A DNA stretch of 64,000 nt from Gnetum montanum (lineage: Eukaryota; Streptophyta; Gnetopsida; Gnetales; Gnetaceae): contig MNCI01008925.1 of the NCBI GenBank assembly GCA_015680685.1, positions 928,671 to 992,670 on the forward strand. Direction: 5' to 3'. Below the pieces are notes generated by a model that was given only the letters and a program-made list of their open reading frames with translations, was not told the DNA's origin and searched no databases. Of the stretch, positions 35,245 to 46,573 are shown one piece after another (the first letter of the stretch is position 1; each line of letters starts with the position of its first letter). The position numbers and the translations under genes are program-made.

Positions 35245-36064
35245 TGATGGGACGCGATATCGCATCCCCCGTGATATCGCGTACACGATATCGTGTCTTC
35301 CCCTCCGATATCGCGTACGCGATATTGCAGCTCGTCGCCAAATCTATAAATAAGAGGCAGCTCTCCCTTTTTTCACAGTAGAGGCTAGATCGTAGCGAAG
35401 CTCTGGCAGTTTTTCCACTCCAGAGATAGGATAATTTCCATGTGCCCACAGTAGGAGTCTCAAAGTGAACAGATCTTTATTCAAGCAAATATTGTACCTG
35501 AGCATAAGTTTGTGTACAGAAATAAAGACGAACTTTTGGATAAACCTTGCAGTGCATGGACTAAGCTAAATAGGACTTTCTTTATTGTTATTTATTATTC
35601 ATCGTTTTAATGCTTTATTAGTTAATTAAATATTTCTAAACCCTTCTCTCCTAGTTAAGTGTATTCAGTATGACCGCTTCGAGCACGTGCATTACGCTTG
35701 GTAATCCCAGCAACGACTAGTGTTTGGTAATCCCAAAGGTTGCATTAGCTTAGGGTGTGAACGGTAAGTGGGAACGGATACTAATGCTAGGCATTAGAAC
35801 TTAGTTAGTTAAAGTTAGTTACTTAGTCTCTTCACCTTCACCTCATTAAGCATAGACGATAAAATAGAAAAGATATAAAAATCACATACCTCAGACTTAC
35901 TTAACCATACAACCGTGAAAAATACAAGTCTGGGAAGACAACGAACGATTAACCTTAAGTGTTCCATAAGGCGTGTAGGCACTTAGTCTATGGAGTTCGA
36001 TTGGATCGCACGTGTAACACTCGTATTCATATGGTTGAGTATAGGGGCACCTCGCCACTCATCA
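35245..36064 (+). mobile_element. Element F 3' LTR
   Basis: 820 bp, TGATG...CATCA. The tip carries gatatcgcgtacgcgatatt, a near-perfect palindrome, near 35,313. TATAAATA is at 35,345-35,352 and AATAAAGA at about 35,520. Confidence 0.93.
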
Positions 36065-36069
36065 AGGTC
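36065..36069. repeat. Target-site duplication of element F, right copy (AGGTC)
   Basis: Exact partner of 28,893-28,897. Confidence 0.93.
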
Positions 36070-36252
36070 CCTTTCACAGACACTTGGAGGTTGCATATAC
36101 CATCGTTGCAAAGCATTAGTGGGAAAGAAGAATTTGAACAAGATTAATTGAAGGCATCAATGGCTAGAGGTTAGTTCCATTTTCTTCAGCATTCTATACT
36201 TTGATTACTTATGCAATCCAGTTTTTCTACACAATAATTTTCTTATAGCCAT
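36070..36252 (+). mobile_element. Element D 3' LTR, right part (end uncertain)
   Basis: This continues the copia LTR after the F insertion. I place its end at a gccatca near 36,252 because CA is expected there, but without the 5' LTR I cannot confirm the limit. Confidence 0.4.
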
Positions 36253-36442
36253 CAGAGGATGTGCTTGTCCAATTTTTGTACCATACTCAATTTTGTGATG
36301 TGGTTAATCTGTACAATAGGCACTCAGTTTTGTTATGTCTATTTTGTCTTGTTTTGTTATGTTGAAAGCCAGTCAATAATTCCATACCTTCCCAATTTTG
36401 TAAAAGAACTTAAGGATGAGTTTTCATTCAATTGTGGGGGTA
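36253..36442 (+). mobile_element. Element G internal tail and polypurine tract
   Basis: It carries the tail conserved in C, F and H (aataattccataccttcccaa, shortened here, and aggatgagttttcattcaat) and ends with tgtgggggta directly before the LTR. The left limit depends on where the copia LTR ends. Confidence 0.6.
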
Positions 36443-37365
36443 TGATGAGATACGGTTTGTTACATCGACTAGGCCCCATCGACATAGTTTGTTGCATCGA
36501 TGCAACCCCATTGAGTAGGCCCCGTCGATGCAATCTATTACATAGACGTGGCCCTATCGATGTAGGGGTCTGTTCTGGCTTATAAATATGTGCTCACTAG
36601 ATGTATTTATGGCATCAAAATTCATAGTAGTAGTAGAGCTCTTATAGTTTCTTCATTTGAAAGTTAGATTATTTTTCCTGAGTACCTGTAATAGGAGTCA
36701 TTCAGTGTACAGATCTTTATTCAAGCACTATTGTGCTTGAGCACGACAATGTGTGTGGCAATAAAGATGAGCTTCTTGATAAGCCTTGCAACATTCTGGA
36801 TAGTTTAGATATTTATTCATTCATTCAATTTTTTTAATTATTTATTCAATGTTTTACAATAATTAAGTTAATGAGGTAATTAAGCGAGATACGCTAGATA
36901 AATTAATTACATAAGTACGACCACTTTGAACATAATATGTATTTCCGTGGTAATCCCAGCAACGTTATTGCTTGGTATGCCTAATAGCATAGTGCTTGGT
37001 AACCCAGCAATGGATCTATGGGTTTAGGACATGTACGAAAAGTGGGGCTAGATGCTTATGTTAGGGTCAGTCAGAGATTAGTTAGTTACTTAATTTAAAT
37101 TAGTCATAAATCACTTTATCTCTCTCTCAAAACACTAAAGAACATAAAATATAAAATGATAAAAATCATATGCCTCAATTTCACTTCACCATACCTTTGT
37201 ACTTCACAAGTGTAATTGGGAAGACAACAAAAAACCTTAGGACAAGGTTCACTACCTAGAAAACTAGTGCACTGGAAACTATAAAGTCCATGGAATTCGA
37301 CTGGATCACATGTGAATGCTTTGTGATTCGTATGGTTGGGTGTAGGGGTACCTCACTGCTCATCA
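36443..37365 (+). mobile_element. Element G 3' LTR
   Basis: 923 bp, TGATG...CATCA. The tip has catcgatgcaac and gtcgatg words. TATAAATA is at 36,581-36,588. It is closest to the LTR of element J (922 bp, same tggcataaat/atttatggca region). Its 5' partner would lie off-window to the left, with C, D and F nested between. Confidence 0.88.
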
Positions 37366-38333
37366 ATGATATTGTTGTAATTGCTAATTTGGGGGTTCAC
37401 CACACTAGTTTCTCTAAAAATTTAGCATTTTATAAACCATATTGTTGTAAATTTTGAAAGTATAGCAAGTTGGTTTTGATTCCCTAGTTCTTTGAATTTT
37501 ATGGGTGTATTTTAATTTTTGTAGTGGTACCATGATTATTTTCCATAGCTCATGTAATGGAACAATAATTGTACTTTACTAGACAATTTTAATTGTACTT
37601 TCAATTTTTTACCTAATAATAATTATACAAATGAGCTTTTAATTATTATTTTTAATCATCATTGCTTTGAAATATTTAGCAATAAATTTTCATGCAATGT
37701 TATTACTAGTAAGCTAACACCTTATTTGGACATAAAAATTAAATTTCAAGTTGAGAAATGGAAAAAGCTGGCATATTACATAACATATATGTTAAAATTC
37801 TAAATGCTACATAGTGAAAACTTTTTAATGTATTATTTTGTTCAAAAATATGGTGTTGAATGTTGGGTTTTAAAAAAAAGCATAAACAACAAACAACAAA
37901 TTCATGTTGTTGAAGAGTGCATAATACATATATTAAAGGAAAGGTTGAAGTGACTTCTATTTTAGATAAGCTATGATATTATAGAAGGCTTAGTTACCTC
38001 AAAAAAATAGCCTATTGAAAAAAAATTTATCACATCACAATTTTTAAAAATTGATAGTAAAATAAAGACAAAAAAACATTGTAAAAATAAAATGATAAGA
38101 AAAAATTGCAAATAGATAAGAATCTAGCTAGCCAAATGGAAAAAAGGGACTCATGTAACTAACCCTATTTTTGTTCAAAAAGGTTTAGATGATGAGGATG
38201 CTTAGTTTGAAAATAAGTTTTAAAATATATTTCTTTAACTAAAGAAATTCAAATTTTTAATCATGGGTGAAAAGAAAAATTTATAATGCTTTTAATATAA
38301 TTTTTCTTTAATACTATTGTAGGAAAGTCTTAG
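37366..38333. other. AT-rich spacer
   Basis: Long A/T-rich stretches and no coding sequence, RNA gene or element edge that I can identify. The last five bases (CTTAG) are the target-site copy of element H. Confidence 0.5.
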
Positions 38334-39280
38334 TGATGATTGGCAAGGTACCCCTACACTCAACCATACGAATACAAGCGTTTCACGCACGATCCGGTCG
38401 AACTCCGCAGACAGGCTAGTTGTGGTATCTAGTTAGTTACTCATTGATCACAGTTCGCTATCTTCCCACTTGGACTAGTATATGCTTTATCACGTATGGT
38501 TTAGTCCAGAGTGAGGTGTATGATGTGTTCCTAAACTAATGCTACTCCTGGAGACAATGGAAAGTAATCTTAGCTAAGCTAGGAGGGTAAAGGGAGAGAG
38601 GAAGCTAAGCTAAGAGGAGATAGGGAGAAAGAATCTAAACTAGCCTAAGTGCGATGAGCATCCGTTCTTTAATCATCCGTACACATATTGGACCTTGTGC
38701 ACAACTACTACTAGGATTACCAAGCGCAAATCCTAGGTACGCTACTAGGTTACCAAGTAGTCACACTTAAATGCTCATGATTAAGTTGTACTCATTCCAT
38801 GTTTAAGGAGTTTAGGGTGAAGAGATATTAACTATGAAAGCAATAAATAACAATAACAATTAAATAATTAAACTAAGTGAATGCTGCAATGATGAAGTAA
38901 TCTCGATCTTTATTTCCGATCATGTGCATGTCCAAGTACGTCACACTCGAATAAAGGATGACGTACAATTACAATCATCACACTGCGAGCATGCACTGAG
39001 AAATAATTCTAACTCTAAAAAGGAAAAACTACAAGAGTTTGGATAAGGGAATAAGAACTAATGTGGAAACCAAGGATGCCACCTCTTATTTATAGGCAAG
39101 GAGATAGGCCGCGATATCACGTCAGGTTGCAATATTGGGTATCTGATATCGAGGGTCTGATATCGGGACTTATCAGATAACAAGGGCCCGATATCGAGGG
39201 TCCAATAATGGGACTCATCATATAATAGGGGTCTGATAACAAGGGTCTGATAACAGGACCTAACAGACCATGACTCATCA
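38334..39280 (-). mobile_element. Element H 3' LTR
   Basis: 947 bp. On the minus strand it starts TGATGAGTCATGG and ends at the conserved gtaccttgccaatcatca. The tip contains repeats of gatatcgagggtc and gggcccgatatc. A TATA box (minus, TATAAATA) lies near 39,090. Confidence 0.93.
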
Positions 39281-39291
39281 TACCCCCATGA
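39281..39291 (-). other. Element H polypurine tract
   Basis: The minus strand reads tcatgggggta directly before the 3' LTR, as in C, F and G. Confidence 0.8.
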
Positions 39292-39397
39292 TTGAATAAC
39301 AACTCGTCCTCGAGTCAAAGAAAGTGAGGATCAAGTTCAATTGATTACACAATGGATAGGTATGGGATTATTGACTAACTAGAAATTTATTCATGCC

Positions 39398-39900
39398 GCA
39401 GTGGAGAGTTGAACACAAAAAAATTGGAACACATACACAAAAATTACAAAATTTATTGGAACTCATGTGGTTCCTCGTGGTAGTGGCTCCTCCATGGGTG
39501 CCTTTCCTTTGTTCTATGCTCCAAGCTTCCAAGAATGATACCGTTGAAGAGGCACCTGACGTTTCTCCTCTTCTATCCACATATTATGAACTATCCATGC
39601 TGATGTTCCAATGTTTGATGGAATCGACACTTTCCATGGACAACATAGCTGCGGCAACACTTGATTGGCCTTGACATGCCATGTCGCAAATGGTGGTTGT
39701 TCTTCTCCATAAGCTCGGGCCTTGACCTCTTCTCCTTTTGCTTGGATAGATTATGCAGTAACAGGAGTTCCATGATGGATGCTGAATGATTGTGCCTTTT
39801 GCTCTGCATGTTTTGCATGAGGTCCTTGGCCTCTACCTCCCCCTGGTTGTTCGGTTGCACCTTGAGAAGGTCCTCCTTGTTGTCTTCTTTTAGGGGCCAT
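39398..39900 (-). pseudogene. Element H small 3' ORF
   Basis: An ATG at 39,900 directly follows the acceptor-like tgtgtgattatag. The frame encodes a basic Gln- and Gly-rich start (MAPKRRQQGG) and continues about 165 codons with three internal stops. The start resembles that of the element C ORF (MASKPRHPRG) in position, basic character and acceptor-ATG layout. Product unknown. Confidence 0.5.
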
Positions 39901-41559
39901 CTATAATCACACAAAGATAAATTGTTAGTAAGGTTATTGAAATTTTTTTTAATGATTTCATACCTTACTCATTTGCTTTAATAAATGTTAAATTATTTAC
40001 TTAGTGTGATTTTAGAGTTAGAAATTTTTTTCAAGGAAGTTGCCTTAAAAGTTTAATGTTAGGCCTGGTTTGTTTAGGTGACACATAAAAGGACTTGGTT
40101 TTGAGAAACGTTTGATAAAATGATGATAAAGGAAAGAATAGATTTGGCAATGAAGTACTCAGAGGGTATAAAATGATGTGGTAGTGTGCAACAAGTACAA
40201 ATTACAAAAGTCACGCAAGTGGGTCCTCCCCAAAGTAGGTTCCAACCTATAATGCCCTTGTGTAACCACACCTTAAAATGTATGTAGGCACTAGAAGGGT
40301 TAAATGTAATCTACACCGATGCAACAAAACACACACATGTAGATACCACCGTGATGAGGTATAAATTCAATGCTACACAAGTCACAAGTCCCAATTACAT
40401 GAACAGTAGGTGAGGCGAATTTTAGAAGTGACTGCAGAGATTGGGACATGAGGTAACTGACCTAGGGTAGAATGAATCCTTAGTGTAAGGCATGATTAAT
40501 GTGTCATTAACCCGTCACTCCAAAATCAGGACCAAGTCCATTCCTCTAATTAATGACGTTGCATTGTTGCATCCAATGATGGACAACCATAAGAGCACCA
40601 TGACAGCAAGGCGTACAATCACTTGGCATTTCGTTCAAGGGAGGAGTGATTTTTGCTTTGCGACACACATGTTTTTTTTCCTTTGTTCTTTTTGTGTGGC
40701 TTCTTTGGCGCACACACACACACACTCTTTTTTAAAAAAATGCTTAATTCAGAGAAGCCACCTACCTTCAGGCATGGGTACACGTCTTTCCAATGGAACC
40801 CCCTGGAATAGCATTATTTTTTTTCTGGTTGAGTGCCTTTGGATTACTCTTACTCTCATTTTTTGTTAGATCTACAAGGATCTTAGTACAACCAAGCTGC
40901 ATGATAACTTCTACAAAGGCCACCAAAGAGAATCTACAAGTCCCCTTGATGTCACACCCTAACCATTCCCTCTTGGTCCATCCTTCTTTGTTCTGGGCAT
41001 AATAACATAAAATTACTTTAAGTTTTAATAGTTAGGAATATCATTGTACCCAGGGTAGAACCTCTTATTAATAGAATGAGTAGGTGGATGTTGTGGGCTC
41101 GCTGTTCAAATAATTAGTTACCCAAGACTTGATAACATAGAACAACACCTCAACCAATGATCACATGAGTGTTTTATTCCTAGATGAGATTACTCATAAA
41201 AAGACAAAAACACAAAATAATAAGTTGAAAAGTGAAAAACTAAAAAACAAAAATTTCAAAATTAAAGAAAATGAAAAATATTTATTAATCCTACTTGTTA
41301 TTCAAATGGGGGGTATCCCCCATAACTAAACGATTGAGTATGGTGAGGATTAATAAATGAAAAGTTGGAATCCTTGCATGTTGAACGTATTAGGATCTGG
41401 TCATATTCAAACCACTAGGTGTCTTTTGATGTGGTGGTTGGAATGTACCCCGAATGGGGTTCACACACTTGATTATAGTAAACATAGTAGGGCAATTTAT
41501 AAGATGTAGTCAATTGATGAGTGGTTGACCCACTATGGCACCCGTGACCATAAGATGGT
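39901..41559 (-). mobile_element. Element H non-coding interior
   Basis: No coding sequence recognised. Contains a CA microsatellite at about 40,710-40,724 and a purine-rich A tract at about 41,200-41,280. The minus-strand word ttatgggggata at about 41,325 resembles the polypurine tract. Confidence 0.5.
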
Positions 41560-41732
41560 ATGCAAGGATCGATCTGTCTCCCTCAATGGCTATATTCATT
41601 GGGCCATATGGTTGTTGAAGTATTTGTTGATGGCCCAGAAAAAATAACACGAGGCATTGGGTTCGAGGAGGGAGCTGCACCACAGTGTTGGACTTGTGCT
41701 GGGTTGGAAGGTGTAGTGGGCTCGAAATTGTG

Positions 41733-43331
41733 CTATCCCTTCTTATGGTCATGTCTAAAGAAGGGATGCCTATGATGTTGTGGAGGATTCCCACTACTAT
41801 TGACAGTAGCAACACAAGTAATATTCGTGGGTTGGTGCGATGGCGCAAAACCCTCTGGAACACTTGGTGGCTTCATAGAAGGAAGTGAAGGATGAGAATT
41901 TTGAAATTGAGGAGAAGTGTAAGGTATCCAAGGTGGTGGTTGTGTTGGAGAGGATATGGGTTGATAGTATTGGGGAGAATGATAATAATGTGGTGAGATA
42001 GAGGATGGTGACCTGGTTGGGGAAATAGGATGTTGGACTTGATAAGCACTTAGGTTCGAATGATATGAAGGATGTAACCAGTTCAAGGGTGGCCTCCCCC
42101 ATGACTGGGATTGTTGCCACTATGATCAAACACAATATCTCTGTACGAACTCTGGGTGTAACACCCTTCTCCAATGCTCTTGTAAATGTGACAAGATTGG
42201 ACATTGGCCCTTGGGGTGATGGTACAGGCAAATGTTGCATTGATATGTATGATTGGAAGTTGAGCTCTTATTCTCTTCTACCCTTCTTTTCGATTATCTA
42301 AGGGTATTTTGTCCTGCTTCTTGGTTCTTCATGACTCTACCTGCAATAATGTTGGCATATTCTCCACATTTTTTATGCATCCATTCCATCATCTTATTGA
42401 TCTTTGCCTCAATTTCATTTAATGATTGTAGTGTTGGAAAAGATGGTTCCACCTCCTTAGGGTGAGTTGATTTCTCCTCTTCATAATCATGGGCCCCTGT
42501 TGATTTTTGGGCCTGTTGAGATTTCTCAGCATTCTTCCATTTAGCTAACTCCCCTTCTTCTTTTGCTACCCGCTTAATAAGCTCTTGGAGTTGGTGGATT
42601 TGTAGCTCATATAGTTGACCTTGGGCGTACATCCCTAGGGTCTCCCTTGTTTCATTACAGAGCCCATCTATGATATGGTACATTAGCCTTTCCTTGGAGA
42701 ACTCATGGCCTGGGCAGTCGTTTAACAATGCATAATATCTATCTAAGGCCATGTCCAAGGGTTCATGTTGTGCTTGTTTCCGCTCTTGGATTTGTTTCCG
42801 CAAGGCTGACACTCTTGCATAGGTTTGATATCTTTCGTTGAAGAGATCTACCATTGTTGGCCAACGTCGGATTGATTTTGGTTTTAGCAACCTATACCAT
42901 AATTTTGCTTGGCCAATGAGTGTCATAGGAAAGAGCTTAAGTTTCTACCACCCATTATCAATGTTGTTCCAAGCACAGGCATCGTAGAAGGCTTGCAAAT
43001 GTTGTTGCGGATCTAAATCGTAGCCTCCTGAAAACTTAGGAAAGTTGTTTAAGTCAAGCCTGGGTAGATGGCTTTCCTTGCGATGCCTATGGGATATTCG
43101 AACAACCTCTTGTATTTCCATTAGGCTTGTAGTGACTATTAGGGGTTCATCGTCACTGGGTAGGTTATGCATTTGTGAGTTGGGACGATGTTGTCTTCGT
43201 TTATGTTTATAGGAAACCCCTACATCAGATTGGGTACTCCAAACTTCATCTTCATCATTGTATAATTCATTAGTTCTCCAATGAATTGCCTTTCTAGTTG
43301 TTGTGTTATCATAGTCTTGTGAGAGAGACAT
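41733..43331 (-). pseudogene. Element H gag
   Basis: The ATG at 43,331 opens the frame. Core motifs are LDLNNFPKFSGGYD, QHLQAFYDACAW, GQAKLWYRLLKP, LFNERYQTYAR, LDRYYALLNDCPGHEF and IIDGLCNETRETLGMYA, spanning about 43,060-42,560. They match element F's gag residue for residue in many places. One stop replaces a residue after NIDNGW (about 42,945), and a further frame change follows about 42,290. The tail (to about 41,733) is rich in Pro, Ser, Gln and Tyr. No zinc knuckle is seen. It would package the element's RNA if complemented. Confidence 0.85.
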
Positions 43332-43447
43332 TGTGTGTGAATTTGTGTGTGACTTAATTGAAATTAATTTTCTTTCCTAAAAGATGTATCGTGAATACTT
43401 TGTTACAACGATCTTGTATGATGTAACTAATCTAAATAACTAGCACC

Positions 43448-43466
43448 GTCCCCGGAAACGGTGCCA
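43448..43466 (-). other. Element H primer-binding site (tRNA-Asp-like)
   Basis: The minus strand reads tggcaccgtttccggggac, 1 bp after the LTR. It differs at two or three positions from the tRNA-Asp complement. Confidence 0.8.
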
Positions 43467-43467
43467 A

Positions 43468-44368
43468 TGATGAGTGGCAAGGTACCCCTACACTCAACCA
43501 TACGAATACAAGCGTTTCACGCATGATCCGGTCGAACTCCGTAGATGGGCTAGTTGTGGTATCTAGTTAGTTACTCATTGATCGCAGTTCGTTGTCTTTC
43601 CACCTGGACTAGTATATGATTTGTCATGTATGGTTTAGTCCAAAGTGAGGTGTATGATGTGTTCCTAAACTAATTCTACTCCTGGAGATAATGGAAAGTA
43701 ATCTTAGCTAAGCTAGGAGGATAAAGCAAGAGAGGAAGCTAAGCTAAGAGGAGATAGGGAGAGAGAATCTAAACTAGCCTAAATGGATGAGCATCCATTC
43801 CTTAATCATCTGTACACATTTTGGACCTTGTGCACGACTACTACTAGGATTACCAAGTGCAGATCCTAGGTACGCTACTAGGTTACCAAGTAGTCACACT
43901 TAAATGATCGTGATTAAGTCGTACTCATTCCATGTTTAAGGAGTTTAGGGTGAAGAGATATTAACTATGAAAGCAATACATAACAATAACAATTAAATAA
44001 TTAAACTAAGTGAATGCTGCCATGATGAAGTAATCTCGATCTTTATTTCCGATCATGTGCATGTCTAAGTATGTCACACTCACATAAAAGATGTCGTACA
44101 ATTACAATCATCACATTGCGAGCATGCACTGAGAAATAATTCTAACTCTAAGAAGGAAAAACTACAAGAGTTTGGGTAAGGGACTAAGAACTAATGTGGA
44201 AACCAAGGGCGCTGCCTCTTATTTATAGGCAAGGAGACAGGCCATAATATTGCGTATGCGATATAGCATTAGGTTGCGATATCGGGTATCCAATATCAAG
44301 GGTCCAATAACGGGACTCATCATATAACAGGGGTTCGATAATAGGACCTAACAGACCATGACTCATCA
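43468..44368 (-). mobile_element. Element H 5' LTR
   Basis: 901 bp, closely similar to 38,334-39,280. The length difference lies mainly in the palindromic tip (minus-strand start), where the 5' LTR has fewer gatatcgagggtc units. A gcgtatgcgatat palindrome occurs near 44,250. Confidence 0.93.
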
Positions 44369-44373
44369 CTTAG

Positions 44374-45005
44374 TATTGTATCCTTTTCATGAACCATTAA
44401 ATCATTTAGATTCAACATTTTCTGTGGTATCTGATTCACCAAGGTCTTCCTGTGGGTGTTCGACGCTCTCATCTGGGGGTTCCTGACCCGCGATGTCCTA
44501 TTTGTCACAGGGAAGATGCATTTACTCACTGTTTTTTTTCTTGTCCCCTTGCTCATAGCTTTTGGATTTGGTGTGGTAGGTTTTTACAGGGTTTTCGACC
44601 AAGCTTGGATGAGGTTCTTTTTGGTGACACTTCGCATCTTCAAGGCTCTTTGATTTATATCTGGTGTCATCTTCGTCCCCTTATTCTCCATGCTATCTGG
44701 AAATTTCGTTGTAATGTAGTTTTTCAACATGATTCTCCTACTAATATTCTCTCCTTGTCTATTCAAGGAGACATTGTTCAACAACTAATGCTGCAGTTGA
44801 GCTCTTGAATTTTTTCTCTCCTGTTTTTCCTAATTTCTTGTAGTTTCTCCTCTTTTGAGGTGAGCTTTTCCCCTTTGGCTGTTAGTGTCTCCTTCTTTGA
44901 GACCTCTTCATCTTTTTTGACCCTCTCTTTTATCCCCTGTGTACTATTTTCTTTTTTCTCTATTAATTAAATTTATTTTTTGGGGTCCGACACCCCCCCA
45001 TAATG
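44374..45005 (+). pseudogene. LINE ORF2 C-terminus and 3' end
   Basis: The C-terminal zinc-binding domain of an L1-type plant LINE is readable from about 44,413 to 44,806: HFLWYLIHQGLPVGVRR, then CPICHREDAFTHCFFSCPLA, then WIWC. This is the C-x2-C...H...C pattern of the zf-RVT domain. The stop is at 44,806-44,808. A T- and C-rich 3' region follows, with ggtccgacacccccccat at about 44,983, a motif repeated at the end of the LINE copies near 55,050. Element H is inserted just upstream, and the upstream coding part is not recognisable. Confidence 0.75.
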
Positions 45006-46400
45006 CCAACAACTTTGTAGATTAGAAGTCAAGTTCATTTTACTTAAATATCTGTATATTTTAATTTTGATTTTTGTTGAATCTTCTTTGTGCACATTGT
45101 TAGGACATACAATCATGAATGTTTTGAGTTCAATACCTCATGATATAATTAGAATGGGGTTGGTATTGGAACCCAAATTTAAAATAAAAAAAATACTTAC
45201 CCCCAAGACAGGTAGTCAAATTAGAACTTTATAGGGGGTGTGGGACCCCACAAATAATATTTGTATTAAGCAAAATATTCAAAGGACATTGCATCCTTAA
45301 CACTTAGTAGAAAACATCGATAACATGGAAAGGAAAAGCTTTCTAATTTTAGGGATATCTACTTAGGTGTACAACCTTACAATTAATACTTTGAAAACTT
45401 AAGAGAAGAAAATTAATTGTTACTAGGGAAGATGGTCCCTATTCTAACATTTACATCATTTCCAATATCTATGCTTAAACTTAAAATAGTGAAAGGATCT
45501 AAGGTAGCAATATTATTCATTAGCATAATACTAATTTTTATAGAAAAGAAAGATCTAATAAATAATGATTATATATATTGTCAATAGCAATTTACCTTAT
45601 GTCAAGAATCTTTGCCATTAATGTTAATTCACTTGTACACATAAGGCAAATCTATAATGTTAACTCAAAGATAAAACTAATGTTGACAAGCAAATTATAA
45701 CCAATGCTTTTGTTATTTTACGTTCAAGCACATTAGCTAAAAATTATGTAAATATTGTTATGATCCATCCGTACTAACAATCAATTTTCCACTTTTTTTA
45801 TTTTTCAAAATTTGGTAAGGTTGTAGATTTGACGATCCTAAAATTGGACTTTTTGTTTCCATTTCCATGTTGTTTTAAGCATGCAATGTACTTTGAATTT
45901 TTTGAGTATCACTTACACGATATATGTATAATCAAATTATTTTGGGTTCCAACCCCTTAAATTAAAAATAAATAAATAAACAAACTTTAAAAGCAATTAT
46001 CAAAGTTCCCTCCCAATAAAAAGTTTGCATTCCATTGTTTAAAGAATTGTTGGTATTTTTAGGCTTTCGCATAGGGGTTTAGTTTAGGTTTAAACCTACA
46101 CCCAACTTCATGTCATCATAAACCAATCTCTGAAATTTTTTAAAAAATCAAAATTTGGTTCATTTCAGCACTTTTGTTCCATGTCAAAGAGCAGCTGATA
46201 TCTTAGGCTTGAGCATATTTCGCTTGCATTCAGCTAACAGTGAAAGCGTGTAAATCACATCACGTCTGTGCCATGAAATTTTTGTTGCGGCCCTACCACT
46301 ACAGGAATTTTTGTAGCATCCTGGATTGATGCAGTTTACACCGACTCGTCACTTTTAAGTCCACTCTTAAAGGCCAACTCTGGTAGATAGTAGTACTCAA
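45006..46400. other. AT-rich spacer upstream of the LRAT-domain gene
   Basis: No coding sequence. The part at about 45,200-45,420 resembles 55,090-55,270 (see finding on LINE tails). The remainder, up to the TATA box, shows no recognisable motif. Confidence 0.5.
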
Positions 46401-46405
46401 TTCTC

Positions 46406-46413
46406 TATAAAAA
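46406..46413 (+). promoter_or_regulatory. TATA box of the LRAT-domain gene
   Basis: TATAAAAA lies 161 bp upstream of the start codon, so transcription would begin near 46,435-46,445 and leave a leader of about 130 bp. The leader has no ATG out of frame near the start. Confidence 0.6.
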
Positions 46414-46573
46414 TGTGGTTATGCTGTTCAATTGGTTGCCTTGCTTTCCTTCCTTCGTAATTGGATTTCAGATCTATTGCAGGGCCTGGGTTGCATTTGG
46501 GAATTCTGTTCGGTGACCATCAATACCTGATTTAAAAATTTTCATCATTCGTTAGCAGAGCTGAAGAAGAAGA

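Larger units (their letters stand above)
28898..36064 (+). mobile_element. Element F: 7.2-kb gag-only LTR retrotransposon
   Basis: LTRs lie at 28,898-29,800 and 35,245-36,064, with an AGGTC duplication, a tRNA-Asp-like PBS and a tcatgggggta polypurine tract. The 5.4-kb interior encodes gag and a retropepsin-like domain but no reverse transcriptase, RNase H or integrase that I can see. It therefore resembles the non-autonomous TR-GAG class, with an Athila-like partner as possible helper. It is inserted in the 3' LTR of copia element D. Confidence 0.9.
38334..44368 (-). mobile_element. Element H: 6.0-kb gag-only LTR retrotransposon
   Basis: LTRs at 38,334-39,280 and 43,468-44,368, exact CTTAG duplications (38,329-38,333 and 44,369-44,373), a tRNA-Asp-like PBS and a polypurine tract. 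The interior is 4.2 kb and encodes gag and one small 3' ORF only, with no protease or polymerase. It is another non-autonomous member of the C/F/G/J superfamily, in opposite orientation. Confidence 0.92.

Noticed and set aside
37366-38333. Possible upstream part of the LINE interrupted by element H
   Set aside because: I could not find LINE coding motifs in it; the LINE tail at 44,374 may simply be 5'-truncated.
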